The notes: generated by a model from the letters alone, not told the origin. Counted from the stretch's first letter, positions 26,897-36,432 are shown. The stretch is DNA of 64,000 nucleotides from M3 sp964637445 (GCA_964637445.1 CAZWWS010000004.1:1-64000); one strand, 5' to 3'. Numbers and translations are program-made.

Positions 26897-27802
26897 CTAT
26901 TTGTTGTCTCCGTCTTTTATTTTTGTCAGACGGTCATTGTCCGTTGGATATATTGCATATAAAAGTTCGTAGACTTTTTCTCGCTCAGTCTGTTGTGCCT
27001 TAGAATATACATTGACAAGTTCGTCTAATTTAGCGTCGCGAAACATTGAAAGGGCGACCGACATTGGGGCGGCGTCAAATACTTTTGTCAGATTTGCGAG
27101 TGACTCTGTTATTTTAGCTCTACCTTTGTCGGGGCTGAGTGCCATTTCGTCGAGTCCGGTGCGGTGATATTGATATATCAAATCTCGGATTGTGGCTGTC
27201 GATGGTTGGGTGTAGGCTGATAGAACAGCACTGCGGTTCCTATTGTCCTCAAATGCTTTCCAACCATTTTCGCCCGATGATTGAGCCATTTGAACTACAG
27301 CATCAGCTTTTTCATAAAATTGCTCTCCTCCACGTGGTGAAAAACTATCAAAGTCAATTGCCAAAATCATAAATGCATAGAAATTGAGTATTGCAGTCAG
27401 ATTGCTCTCCATTGAGTTGTCGGAATATATTAACGGCTCGTTAAGTCGATAGGTAAATTCAATTTTATCATCCTTGAAGTTTATAAGAGTTGTATTATAT
27501 GAGCTATTGTAAACCGGTCGGGTGGATTGAATTTGCAAATCTCCGCTCATCAAATCGTTTTCGTAGGTTTTTATTGTAAAAAAGAGCTTGCACTCTATTT
27601 TTTCGTTTACAGCAAATTGTGCTGTCGACCATTTAGTGGTGTTCATGTAGTCGGCTATGGCCTCTTGAAGAGTGGTGAACACATCTTTATTGGAGCCTTC
27701 CACCTGCTGAGAATTGATTTCAACAGAGCAATTTAATTCTTGTGCATGCATTATTTGTAGTGCAAGCACAAATGAAGCAAATATGCATAAAAGTTGTTTC
27801 AT
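26897..27802 (-). CDS. DUF4835-family secreted protein
   Basis: The 301-residue product has a signal peptide (about 1-20, ending MHAQ) and the family start ELNCSVEINSQQV. It also contains ILNFYAFMILAIDFDSFSP and an AFEDNRNRSAVLSAYTQPS segment. DUF4835 proteins are restricted to Bacteroidota and are almost always beside coaBC and recN. I have an uncertain memory that some are called PorD and linked to type IX secretion; no other such genes are here, so I do not claim that role. It overlaps coaBC by 4 bp, implying coupled translation. Confidence 0.82.
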   Translation of the reverse strand: MKQLLCIFASFVLALQIMHAQELNCSVEINSQQVEGSNKDVFTTLQEAIADYMNTTKWSTAQFAVNEKIECKLFFTIKTYENDLMSGDLQIQSTRPVYNSSYNTTLINFKDDKIEFTYRLNEPLIYSDNSMESNLTAILNFYAFMILAIDFDSFSPRGGEQFYEKADAVVQMAQSSGENGWKAFEDNRNRSAVLSAYTQPSTATIRDLIYQYHRTGLDEMALSPDKGRAKITESLANLTKVFDAAPMSVALSMFRDAKLDELVNVYSKAQQTEREKVYELLYAIYPTDNDRLTKIKDGDNK

Positions 27803-28995
27803 CGTCCAACGATAGAGTCTATAATGTCACGAGCCACTTCGCGCTTAGGCTTTGTTTCGTACTGTTGCTGAGTCCCATTTGCATGAAAAATCATAATACG
27901 ATTAGTGTCGGTCTTGAATCCGGCTCCTTTGTCTCGTAAAGAATTGAGAACTATCATATCAAGATTTTTCTTTTTCAATTTCAGATGGGCATTAGTCTCT
28001 TCGTTATTGGTCTCAAGAGCGAATCCTACTAAGATTTGCCCGGGCCTTTTCATTTCGCCAAGTTTTGCTGCAATGTCCGGATTCTTTACAAGATGAATGA
28101 CCGGAATATCATCTTTCTCGCGCTTTATTTTTTCGTTTGCTACAACTGCCGGAGCATAGTCGGCTACAGCTGCACACATTATAGCAATATCTGTAGATGG
28201 GAATGTATCGACACAAGCATTATACATTTCTTTGGCTGATACAACGTCGACTATGGTTATTGACGGATGGTTCGCTTTTAAGGATACCGGACCGCTTACT
28301 AATGTGACTTTCGCTCCTCTTGATGCGGCTTCCTCTGCAAGTGCATATCCCATCTTGCCTGATGAGTAGTTGCCGATGAAACGTACAGGATCAATGTTTT
28401 CGTAAGTAGGTCCGGCAGTAATAAGGACATTTTTACCTTTCAAATCTTGTTGATGTGCAAAAAAAACTTCAAGATATCGCACGATATTCTCAGGTTCTTC
28501 CATTCGACCTTTACCTACAAGATGACTCGCAAGTTCGCCTTCGGCCGGCTCAATTATGTGATTCCCATAAGAACGAAGTAAATCCAAATTTTTTTGAGTA
28601 GATGGATGAGCCATCATATCGAGATCCATTGCCGGAGCAATAAATACGGGTGCTTTAGCCGATAGATACGTTGTGATAAGCATATTGTCGGCAACACCAT
28701 TGGCCATTTTTGCAATCGAAGATGCTGTGGCTGGGGCTATAATCATAGCATCAGCCCATAACCCAAGATCTACATGACTATGCCACTCACCGGTATTAGC
28801 AGTGAAAAATTCGCTTACAACAGGCTTTCCACTCAATGCCGACAATGTAACCGGAGTGATAAATTCTTTTCCTGAGGGTGTAATTACTACTTGAACCTCT
28901 GCACCGGCCTTGATGAATAGGCGAAGAAGTGTTACCGATTTATAAGCGGCAATTCCTCCGGTAATACCGAGTATTATATGCTTTCCTTTGAGCAT
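27799..28995 (-). CDS. coaBC: Bifunctional phosphopantothenoylcysteine decarboxylase / phosphopantothenate-cysteine ligase
   Basis: CoaBC carries out two successive steps of coenzyme A synthesis. In the 398-residue product the N-terminal flavoprotein CoaC domain shows GITGGIAAYKS, the active-site His in HVDLGLWAD, and APAMDLDMMAHPST where E. coli has an Asn. The flap reads GELASHLVGKGRM, without the Cys found in E. coli. The C-terminal CoaB domain starts near 185 (VLITAGPTYENIDPVRFIGN) and has GFALETN. It starts 1 bp after the exonuclease gene ends, within the dnaN operon. Confidence 0.93.
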   Translation of the reverse strand: MLKGKHIILGITGGIAAYKSVTLLRLFIKAGAEVQVVITPSGKEFITPVTLSALSGKPVVSEFFTANTGEWHSHVDLGLWADAMIIAPATASSIAKMANGVADNMLITTYLSAKAPVFIAPAMDLDMMAHPSTQKNLDLLRSYGNHIIEPAEGELASHLVGKGRMEEPENIVRYLEVFFAHQQDLKGKNVLITAGPTYENIDPVRFIGNYSSGKMGYALAEEAASRGAKVTLVSGPVSLKANHPSITIVDVVSAKEMYNACVDTFPSTDIAIMCAAVADYAPAVVANEKIKREKDDIPVIHLVKNPDIAAKLGEMKRPGQILVGFALETNNEETNAHLKLKKKNLDMIVLNSLRDKGAGFKTDTNRIMIFHANGTQQQYETKPKREVARDIIDSIVGR

Positions 28996-28996
28996 C

Positions 28997-29758
28997 TTAT
29001 TTTTCGCGAAGCTTAATGTTGGTGAATACGTCTTTAGTATTTTGAGGGAAATCTCCTTGCATTATCCAACTATAATATCCGGGATCCTTTCGTAAAACTT
29101 CCGAAGCAATCTGTCCTTTATATTTTCCGAAGTTTATAACTTCTTCACGCTTATCATTATAGATGAGACGTCCGGCAAGGTCTACGTTGCGATTCATTGA
29201 CGAGTAGTCCGACAATGCAGCTATGTCGTTAGGCAAATCTTCGTAGCGGTCAAGTTGAGCCTTTAGCACTTCGTAAGTGGCTCGTGTGTCGGCATTTGCC
29301 GAATGAGCTTCGGTCAAGTCTTTGCCACAATAAAATTTGTAAGCCGCGATAAGTGTACGTTGCTCTTTCTTGTGGAAAATTGTTTGAACGTCAACAAATC
29401 GGGGCTTGGTGAAATCAAATTTCACTCCTGCTCGTTGAAACTCTTGATCCAACATTGGTATGTCGAATCTGTTTGAGTTGAAACCTGCAATGTCACATCC
29501 GGTAAAGCTCTGTGCCAAATCTTTCGCAATCATCTTGAACGTACGACAATTTGCCACATCAGCATCGGTGATGTGATGCACAGCAGTTGCTTCTTCAGGA
29601 ATATGCATTTCGGGATTTACGCGGATAGTGCGCTCTAATTCCTCTCCATTCGGCATAATTTTGATAAGTGAAATCTCTACTATGCGGTCGTGGGTGATAT
29701 TAGTACCGGTGGTCTCTAAATCAAAAAATATTATAGGCTTTTTGAGGGATAATTCCAT
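28997..29758 (-). CDS. DnaQ-like 3'-5' exonuclease
   Basis: The 253-residue protein is a DEDDh exonuclease: FFDLETTGTN supplies Asp and Glu (about 12 and 14), NSNRFDIPML supplies the second Asp, and HSANADTRATYEV supplies His and the last Asp. After the nuclease domain, a C-terminal segment (about 205-250) contains FGKYKGQ and a YYSWIMQGDFP stretch. That segment is also found in small stand-alone domains of unknown function. Its place just after dnaN suggests a proofreading or repair role, but it may not be the true polymerase III epsilon subunit. It lies 21 bp downstream of dnaN. Confidence 0.88.
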   Translation of the reverse strand: MELSLKKPIIFFDLETTGTNITHDRIVEISLIKIMPNGEELERTIRVNPEMHIPEEATAVHHITDADVANCRTFKMIAKDLAQSFTGCDIAGFNSNRFDIPMLDQEFQRAGVKFDFTKPRFVDVQTIFHKKEQRTLIAAYKFYCGKDLTEAHSANADTRATYEVLKAQLDRYEDLPNDIAALSDYSSMNRNVDLAGRLIYNDKREEVINFGKYKGQIASEVLRKDPGYYSWIMQGDFPQNTKDVFTNIKLREK

Positions 29759-29779
29759 TTCTATTTGCTATAAATTTGA

Positions 29780-30910
29780 TTAGAAATCTTGTACGGTCAT
29801 AGGCATCAAAAGCATGAGCAATTCGCTGTCCTTGGCATTTTCGGCAGGAAGGAATACTCCGGGACGGCTCGGATCTGATAGTTTGATGACAATGTCCGAT
29901 GTCGATACTGTATTGAATATTTCAATAAGGTATGGTGCGCTAAAGCCGATTACCATTTCATTACCTGTAAAATCGCAAGAGACTGATTCGCGGGCAGAGG
30001 TGCAGAAGTTGTTGTCTTGAGCCTTCATTATGATTTCGGTTGGCGTTAGTTTGAATTTTACCAAACCATGACTTGGATCAACAAATACTCCGACGCGACG
30101 CACAGCATTGAGGAATGATTGGCGGTCAATCGTCAGTGTATAGGGGTTGTTTGCTGGAATTACTCGATTGTAGTCGGGGAAATTGCCTTTAATGAAACGG
30201 CAATTAAAAGTGAATGATGCCGATTCAAAAGTGGCACTCTTTGGCTCAATAGTAACCTTAACTTCTTCTTCCTTAGAAAATACGTTTTTCAAAACTGTAG
30301 CCGGCTTTACCGGGATAATGCAAGACCCTTCGCATCCGGGAGCAGAAAGAGAGTTGTGATACTTCACAAGCTTGCGTGTGTCGGTAGCTACGAATGTTAT
30401 ACCATCGGGCTTGATATCCCAAAGGATACCCATCATTTGAGGACGAAGCTCGTCGTTACCTACTGCAAACAAGGTGTTGTCAATACCTTTTATGAGTTGC
30501 TCTGTCGGACAAGTAAATGAGAGTACGTCGATATCTTCATCTTTGTTCTCATTAGATGGATATTCAGCTCCATTAAGAGCTATAAAGCTATAGTTACCGC
30601 TGGGGTAGGTGATTTCCACAGCAAGGTTGTCATCATTGATGTCGAACGTAATGCCTTGATCCGGCATTTCTTTGAGCAATTCTACGATGCGACGTGCATC
30701 AATACAGAATTTACCGCTACCTTGGGCTTCCATGACTTCAACACGAGCCACAAGAGTGTTTTCAAGGTCAGAGGCGGTAATTGTCAACATATTATCTTCG
30801 AGCGAAAACAAGAAATTGTTTAGGATCGTGAGGGCGTTCTTTGAGTTAATTACTTTGCTTACAGCCGAGACGGTACTGTAGAGCATTTTGCTTGGAACAT
30901 TGAATTTCAT
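29780..30910 (-). CDS. dnaN: DNA polymerase III beta sliding clamp
   Basis: DnaN is the ring that holds DNA polymerase on its template. The 376-residue product has the three repeated clamp folds and conserved pieces including KFNVPSKMLYSTVSAVSKVI, FCIDARRIVELLKEMP, ATDTRKLV and the C-terminal LMPM. Length is normal. It is the first gene of the minus-strand operon running to rlmB. It is not next to dnaA here (over 12 kb away), which is usual for Bacteroidota. A -7 box and a leader hairpin lie upstream. Confidence 0.96.
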   Translation of the reverse strand: MKFNVPSKMLYSTVSAVSKVINSKNALTILNNFLFSLEDNMLTITASDLENTLVARVEVMEAQGSGKFCIDARRIVELLKEMPDQGITFDINDDNLAVEITYPSGNYSFIALNGAEYPSNENKDEDIDVLSFTCPTEQLIKGIDNTLFAVGNDELRPQMMGILWDIKPDGITFVATDTRKLVKYHNSLSAPGCEGSCIIPVKPATVLKNVFSKEEEVKVTIEPKSATFESASFTFNCRFIKGNFPDYNRVIPANNPYTLTIDRQSFLNAVRRVGVFVDPSHGLVKFKLTPTEIIMKAQDNNFCTSARESVSCDFTGNEMVIGFSAPYLIEIFNTVSTSDIVIKLSDPSRPGVFLPAENAKDSELLMLLMPMTVQDF

Positions 30911-30949
30911 ATTGTATTATTATTTGATTGTACGACAATTGATTATGTG

Positions 30950-30998
30950 TTGTATATAGTAGATAGTCTTGCTATATACAAATTAACATACAAATATA
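30950..30998 (-). promoter_or_regulatory. dnaN promoter -7 box and leader hairpin
   Basis: TATATTTG (minus strand, 30991-30998) is a candidate -7 box. Immediately downstream in the leader, arms TTGTATATAG (30950-30959) and its complement (30972-30981) form a perfect 10-bp hairpin with a 12-base loop. No -33 element was clear. Confidence 0.45.
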
Positions 30999-31049
30999 GC
31001 GAAATTTTATGAAACTAATCATATATCAATTGTAAAAACGCAACAAAAA

Positions 31050-31085
31050 AAAGAGACTGCGTTCAAAAATCAACACAGTCTCTTT
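31050..31085 (-). terminator. Terminator of the M13 peptidase gene
   Basis: Arms AAAGAGACTG (31050-31059) and CAGTCTCTTT (31076-31085) pair perfectly. On the minus strand the hairpin is followed by a run of Ts, a classic intrinsic terminator 20 bp past the stop. Confidence 0.88.
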
Positions 31086-31104
31086 GATACGGATTATTTT
31101 GGCG

Positions 31105-33120
31105 TTACCAAATAATTACACGTTCCTCGACCGGACGGAACATTGGATCGCCTTCTTTTATGTCAAATGCTTGGAAAAATTCTTCAATGTTGCGCAATGA
31201 AGCATTTACGCGCCAACGACCGAGAGAGTGGGGGTCGGTTTTGGTGCGCGATAGAATTTCGGCATCACGAATATTGCCTGCCCATACATTTGCGTATGCA
31301 AGGTAGAAGCGCTGTTCGGGTGTGAAACCATCGATAACTTCTGCCGGTTTGTCTTTTTGTGAATTTTTGTAGGCTGTCATTGCTACACGCAATCCTCCTT
31401 GGTCTGCAATGTTTTCTCCAAGGGTGAAGCGACCATTTGCATGAGTATCACCGTGTACGACTATGCTATCAAATTGAGCCACGAGGATGTCGGCTAATTT
31501 GTTGAATGCTTCTGCGTCAGATTCAACCCACCAGTTACGAAGATTGCCATCTTTGTCAAATTGGCGACCTTGGTCGTCAAATCCGTGTGTCATTTCGTGT
31601 CCGATAACTACGCCGATAGCACCATAGTTTAGAGCATCGTCTGCTTCCGGAGCGAAGAATGGAGCTTGGAGAATGCCGGCAGGGAAGCATATTTCGTTCG
31701 ACAGCGGATTGTAATATGCGTTTACCGTTTGCGGAGGCATATACCAACGAGATTTATCGACTGGTTTACCATAGTCAGAAAGGTAGAAGTCTGAGTTGTA
31801 TTTGATTGCAGCTTGAACATTTTCCCAATAAGACTTGGCGGGGTCGATGGTCAGCCCTGAATAATCGCGCCATTTGTCAGGATAGCCGATTTTAACTGTA
31901 AATTTGGCAAGTTTTTCTTGGGCTTGTACTTTAGTAGAATCGCTCATCCAAGTCAATGCGTCGATGTGCTGACCGAGTGCAACCTTGAGGTTTTCTACAA
32001 GCGCAAGCATTTTGTCTTTAGAAGACTGAGGGAAATATTTTTCTACATATAATTGTCCGAGGGCTTCACCGAGCATTCCGTTGGGAACAGAAAGTGCGCG
32101 CTTCCAGCGAGGTTGAAGCTCTTGAACACCGGAGATGACTTTAGATAGTTCAAAATCGGCATTGATAAAATCGTCGCTAAGATAGCTTGATGCTGATGAT
32201 AGATAGCCTGCTACAAAATAGTCGTGAAGTTCTTGCTCGGTAGCTGTTCCGAGAATATCGTTTACTTTGGCTAATGATTGCGGTTGACCAATGATAACTG
32301 TCTCAATGCTGTCGATGCCTTGTTTTGCAAAATAACGACGAAGATCTACATTAGGATATTTTGTCGCTATTTCTTCCATTGTCATTGGGTTGTAGCTTGC
32401 GGCAGGGTCACGAAGTTCTTCGCGCGACATTGCGGCTTGAGCAAGGGCAGTTTCGATTTTCATTACGTTGTCGACTACTCTTTGTTGGGCAATCGAATCA
32501 TATCCAACCAATGAGGTGATTGTACGTAGATATTTTTTGTACGCTTCACGTACAGCAATGGTATTTTCACTATCTTCAATGTAGTAGTCGCGATCGCCGA
32601 GCCCAAGTCCTCCTTGATTCCAATACATGGTGTTCATATTGGAATCTTTCATATCGGCATCAACACCGGTGCCAAAGAATGCTCCGACGCCAACCATTGT
32701 AGCCATAAGGTCGATTAAGTCTTCGCGCTTAGTGCTGTTGATCGTGTTGAGGTCATTCATTACAGGAGTTGCTCCTTCGGAGTTGAGGCGAACACTATCC
32801 ATGCCTAATGCATAAAGGTCGCCGATTTGTTGAGCGGCAGAACCTACCGGTGAATTTTTAGAGTCAAGTCCTGCAACAAGAGACTTGACTTGTTCACGGG
32901 TGTTTTCTCCTAATTGGTCGAACGTTCCAAATCGAGAGTATTCAGGCTTTAGTGGATTGTTTTTCATCCATCCACCACAAGCATACTCATAGAAGTCTTG
33001 TTGTGGAGCAACCGAATCATTAAGATTTGCTCGGTCTACTCCTTTGGGCGAGTTTGTTGTACACATTGCGATTGTTGAAGCAAATGCGATAGACAAAACT
33101 GCATAAGGAATCTTTTTCAT
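31105..33120 (-). CDS. M13-family zinc metallopeptidase lipoprotein
   Basis: This 671-residue neprilysin-like peptidase starts with a lipoprotein-type signal ending in Cys (IAMCTTN), so it is probably anchored in the envelope. The catalytic core has VVIGHEMTHGFDDQGRQFD (HExxH zinc site) and GENIADQGGL, which supplies the third ligand Glu. NAYYNPLSNEICFPAGILQ also fits the family. The C-terminus ends IIW, close to the usual aromatic end. Such PepO-type enzymes cut oligopeptides. It is 28 bp downstream of the ABC-F gene and ends at a strong terminator. Confidence 0.93.
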   Translation of the reverse strand: MKKIPYAVLSIAFASTIAMCTTNSPKGVDRANLNDSVAPQQDFYEYACGGWMKNNPLKPEYSRFGTFDQLGENTREQVKSLVAGLDSKNSPVGSAAQQIGDLYALGMDSVRLNSEGATPVMNDLNTINSTKREDLIDLMATMVGVGAFFGTGVDADMKDSNMNTMYWNQGGLGLGDRDYYIEDSENTIAVREAYKKYLRTITSLVGYDSIAQQRVVDNVMKIETALAQAAMSREELRDPAASYNPMTMEEIATKYPNVDLRRYFAKQGIDSIETVIIGQPQSLAKVNDILGTATEQELHDYFVAGYLSSASSYLSDDFINADFELSKVISGVQELQPRWKRALSVPNGMLGEALGQLYVEKYFPQSSKDKMLALVENLKVALGQHIDALTWMSDSTKVQAQEKLAKFTVKIGYPDKWRDYSGLTIDPAKSYWENVQAAIKYNSDFYLSDYGKPVDKSRWYMPPQTVNAYYNPLSNEICFPAGILQAPFFAPEADDALNYGAIGVVIGHEMTHGFDDQGRQFDKDGNLRNWWVESDAEAFNKLADILVAQFDSIVVHGDTHANGRFTLGENIADQGGLRVAMTAYKNSQKDKPAEVIDGFTPEQRFYLAYANVWAGNIRDAEILSRTKTDPHSLGRWRVNASLRNIEEFFQAFDIKEGDPMFRPVEERVIIW

Positions 33121-33148
33121 TTTGTCGTTTTTTAATTTGATTAATATA

Positions 33149-35095
33149 TTATTTTTGAAATTCTTCGTATTCGATTGTTGCGAGTTCCCAAATGCTCATG
33201 GCGTTTTCAAGTTGCTTCTGCATTTCAGCATGTTTGTTGAAAATATCATTGTCCACATTCCCTGAAGCTATTTGAGATTCAATATCAGCGATTTGTTGCT
33301 CGATGGTTGATATTTCATTTTCGGCATCTTCCATCTTTTTTCGTGCTCGGCGTATTGCTTTTTCTCGTTCACGTTGCTCGGCATAGCTTAATTGGGCCTT
33401 GGTCGCTGTATCTGTAGTGGGGGACGTAGACTTTGGGGATTGCTTTTCTTTTGACGGAGATTTTGACAATTCCAATTCGGTAAGGGATGCCATTTTTTTC
33501 TTTTCAAGAAATTCGTATATGCCCCCAAGACATTCTCTGACTTTTCCACTTCCAAATTCATAAACCTTTTCCACTAAACCATCAAGAAATTCTCGGTCGT
33601 GGGATACTACGATTACCGTGCCATTGAAGTCTTTTATAGCTTGTTTAAGTATATCCTTGGTTTTCATGTCGAGATGGTTGGTTGGCTCGTCAAGAATGAG
33701 AAGGTTTACCGGCTCAAGAAGCAGACGAATCATTGCCAATCGAGTTTTTTCGCCTCCCGACAGTACTTTAACTTTTTTATCCGATGCTTCACCACCAAAC
33801 ATAAATGCACCAAGAATATCGCGTATTTTGGTGCGAATATCACCTACGGCAACTCTATCTATGGTGTCGAATACTGTTATTTCGCCATCAAGGAGCTGTG
33901 CTTGATTTTGTGCAAAATATCCAATCTTTACATTATGCCCGATTTTTAGATTGCCTGTAAATGGGATTTCTCCCATGATGCATTTTACAAGGGTTGATTT
34001 CCCTTCTCCATTTTTTCCGACAAAGGCTACTTTCTCTCCTCGTTTGATTGTAAACGTGGCATTGTCAAATACTTGATGTGAGCCGTATGCTTTTCCAACA
34101 TTATCGGCTATAATAGGGTAGTCGCCCGACCGAGGAGCGGGCGGGAATTTCAGATTGAGATGAGATGTGTCGACTTCGTCGACTTCAATACGTTCGATTT
34201 TTGCAAGTTGCTTCATGCGACTTTGTACCTGAACGGCTTTGGTCGCTTTATATCGAAAACGTTCGATAAACTCTTCGGTATCTTGAATTTGCTTCTGCTG
34301 ATTTTGATAAGCTCGCATTTGTTGTTCAAGACGCTCTTGTCGCAATACTACATATTTTGAATAGTTGACGGAATAGTCATAAATTTTCCCTAACGATATT
34401 TCGATAGTTCGATGCGTTACATTATCGATAAAGGCTCTGTCATGTGACACCAATACTACGGCATTTGCCTTTGTAATGAGAAAGTTTTCAAGCCATTGAA
34501 TTGATTCAATATCCAAATGGTTGGTTGGCTCGTCTAATAGCAGCACGTCAGGGCGTTGGAGCAATAATTTAGCCAATTCGATGCGCATACGCCATCCGCC
34601 GCTAAATTCCGCCGTTGGGCGATTGAAATCGGTTCGAGCAAATCCGAGACCAACAAGGGTTTTCTCCATTTCGGCCTCGCAATTATCACTTTCTTCCATT
34701 GCGATACGCTCTGTGAGCGACGTGAGGCGGTCTATCAATACTTGATATTCATTGCTCTCAAAATCCTCTCGTTGTTGTAGTTGAGTATTTATATCATCAA
34801 GTTGTTGATGAAGCTCTTTTATATGCGAAAACGCTTTGCGTACTTCTTCGATTACTGTAAGAGAGTCGTTGAGTGCCATTTGCTGAGGTAGATACCCTAT
34901 CGTTACACTTTGAGTAACAGCAACACACCCTGCTGTCGGTTTTTGTAGACCTGCAATAATCTTGAGCATGGTAGACTTTCCGGCTCCATTTTTGCCTACA
35001 AGAGCAATTTTGTCCTTTTTATTGATAACGTAGGTTATATTATCAAAAAGGTTTTTTGCACTAAATTCGACCGATAGATTTTGGATAGATATCAT
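33149..35095 (-). CDS. ABC-F family ATPase
   Basis: The 648-residue soluble protein has two ATP-binding cassettes in one chain. Walker A motifs are GKNGAGKST (about 36-44) and GKNGEGKST. ABC signatures are FSGGWRMR and LSGGEKTR, and Walker B motifs are LLLDEPTNHLD and LILDEPTNHLD. The interdomain linker and a C-terminal coiled coil (about 560-645) are present. ABC-F proteins work on the ribosome in translation control or antibiotic protection, and the C-terminal coiled coil suggests an Uup-like member. No antibiotic-specific feature can be read from sequence alone. A -7 candidate lies upstream. Confidence 0.92.
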   Translation of the reverse strand: MISIQNLSVEFSAKNLFDNITYVINKKDKIALVGKNGAGKSTMLKIIAGLQKPTAGCVAVTQSVTIGYLPQQMALNDSLTVIEEVRKAFSHIKELHQQLDDINTQLQQREDFESNEYQVLIDRLTSLTERIAMEESDNCEAEMEKTLVGLGFARTDFNRPTAEFSGGWRMRIELAKLLLQRPDVLLLDEPTNHLDIESIQWLENFLITKANAVVLVSHDRAFIDNVTHRTIEISLGKIYDYSVNYSKYVVLRQERLEQQMRAYQNQQKQIQDTEEFIERFRYKATKAVQVQSRMKQLAKIERIEVDEVDTSHLNLKFPPAPRSGDYPIIADNVGKAYGSHQVFDNATFTIKRGEKVAFVGKNGEGKSTLVKCIMGEIPFTGNLKIGHNVKIGYFAQNQAQLLDGEITVFDTIDRVAVGDIRTKIRDILGAFMFGGEASDKKVKVLSGGEKTRLAMIRLLLEPVNLLILDEPTNHLDMKTKDILKQAIKDFNGTVIVVSHDREFLDGLVEKVYEFGSGKVRECLGGIYEFLEKKKMASLTELELSKSPSKEKQSPKSTSPTTDTATKAQLSYAEQREREKAIRRARKKMEDAENEISTIEQQIADIESQIASGNVDNDIFNKHAEMQKQLENAMSIWELATIEYEEFQK

Positions 35096-35181
35096 TTATA
35101 ATATGGTAACTTGCAAATAAATTACAAATTTAATACCAAAAGTTGCAGTTCGCGGAGGATTTCAATGGCTTTAACAAAATA

Positions 35182-35736
35182 TTAACGCCGTATGTCGCAA
35201 TCTGAAATATATCCGTGCATTATAGCATAGAAACTAAGCCCGGATACAGATCTGATACCAAGTTTGGCTGTGATGTTTTTGCGGTGCGACAGGACTGTGT
35301 TTATACTAATGGAAAGATTATCCGCAATTTCTTTGTTGAGATACCCAAGCGCAATAAGTCTAAGCACATCAATCTCTCTCTGTGATAGTTCTACTTGAGA
35401 CGTTTCTTCGGATTTTGAATGTAAAGAAAGAATAAGACGAATATCTTCAATTATGGAACTTTCGTCTTGACTCGGATTTAATGTTTTAATATCGCTTGAT
35501 GCACCATTAGATGCCAAAACGATTGTGCGAGATTTTCGGGGTATAAAAAAATCGTGATTAGCGATAAACATATTTGCATCAACAAAATATATGGTACTAA
35601 TGCTACCATCCGTATCATCGGATTTAGGTATCTCTTGGAGAATTATAGCTTCTGTGTTGAAAAATTCTTTTAAGATATATCTCAACCCAATAGCTGTAAT
35701 GTTATTATGGATTAATATGTTGATTGCAATATTCAT
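35182..35736 (-). CDS. LuxR-type regulator with degenerate receiver domain
   Basis: The 184-residue protein ends with a LuxR/NarL helix-turn-helix (about 116-173): LSQREIDVLRLIALGYLNKEIA and INTVLSHRKNITAKLGI. The N-terminal 105 residues look like a receiver fold. The acidic pair after the first strand is missing (NILIHNN), while an Asp (D53, FVDAN) sits where the phosphorylated residue would be. Normal phosphorylation is thus doubtful. Its start overlaps the stop of the hemerythrin-like gene by 1 bp, so both are made together; in Bacteroides a similar pair occurs as I recall. The regulated genes are unknown. Confidence 0.78.
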   Translation of the reverse strand: MNIAINILIHNNITAIGLRYILKEFFNTEAIILQEIPKSDDTDGSISTIYFVDANMFIANHDFFIPRKSRTIVLASNGASSDIKTLNPSQDESSIIEDIRLILSLHSKSEETSQVELSQREIDVLRLIALGYLNKEIADNLSISINTVLSHRKNITAKLGIRSVSGLSFYAIMHGYISDCDIRR

Positions 35737-36419
35737 TATCCGATGGATTGTTGTAGATTATGGGCTAACGGAGTGAGAATCCTATTGCGGATACGATTGT
35801 TTTGCTTAATATCTTTTTCGAGAGATAGTATTGATACTATAACAGCATAACAAAGATTTTCGTCATACGATCCGGATAGATGAATGATAAACATATTTTT
35901 TAGATCGTGTAGCTTATCTTCTATGGGATCATTTTCTATGGGAATAATTGGCGAGCTCGTTGTGAGATTGTTCTCTTTTTCAAGTGTTGCTATCAACGGG
36001 AACCAAGAGGTAGTGTCATTATTGATACGATCGGTTATATCTTGGCGCAATTCGGCATAAAACTTGAGAATTAGCGACAAATTATTGTCGCCACTACTTC
36101 TATCTATTAGTAGACCAAAGTGTCGGTCAATATTTGGTAAATGGTATTTCAGATACGAAGTATTAGTCTTTTGCAAATACTCTATAATCGTTGACGCACA
36201 AAATGATTTCATGATTTTCTCTGGAAAATACTCCTCATTAATGAATGTATTGAGTATCGCCAAAAAGAATTCAAGGTCAAGTTCTCGTTCGTTACAAATA
36301 CTTGCAATTGTTGCATCGCCTGTACCCAACTTGATTCCAAATCGATTTATGACTGGAATAATAGCAGGTTCATGAGAGATTAACTCGCATAGTTTGGTAT
36401 TTGCATATATCAAGGCCAT
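35736..36419 (-). CDS. RIC/hemerythrin-like protein lacking the usual iron ligands
   Basis: The 227-residue product resembles the RIC (YtfE/ScdA) family, which repairs damaged iron-sulfur centres. The N-terminal segment (about 11-66) has the family's VINRFGIKLGTGDATI region. The hemerythrin helices are recognisable, but ligand positions have changed: KTNTSYL where homologues have His, RINNDTTSWFP in place of an H-x(3-4)-E block, ENDPIEDKL for the H-x-x pair, and QNNRIRNRIL for His/Glu. Few candidate His residues remain. It therefore probably does not hold a diiron site and may have become a signalling partner of the LuxR gene it overlaps. This is inference from remembered homologues. Confidence 0.68.
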   Translation of the reverse strand: MALIYANTKLCELISHEPAIIPVINRFGIKLGTGDATIASICNERELDLEFFLAILNTFINEEYFPEKIMKSFCASTIIEYLQKTNTSYLKYHLPNIDRHFGLLIDRSSGDNNLSLILKFYAELRQDITDRINNDTTSWFPLIATLEKENNLTTSSPIIPIENDPIEDKLHDLKNMFIIHLSGSYDENLCYAVIVSILSLEKDIKQNNRIRNRILTPLAHNLQQSIG

Positions 36420-36432
36420 AATATATATAGCA

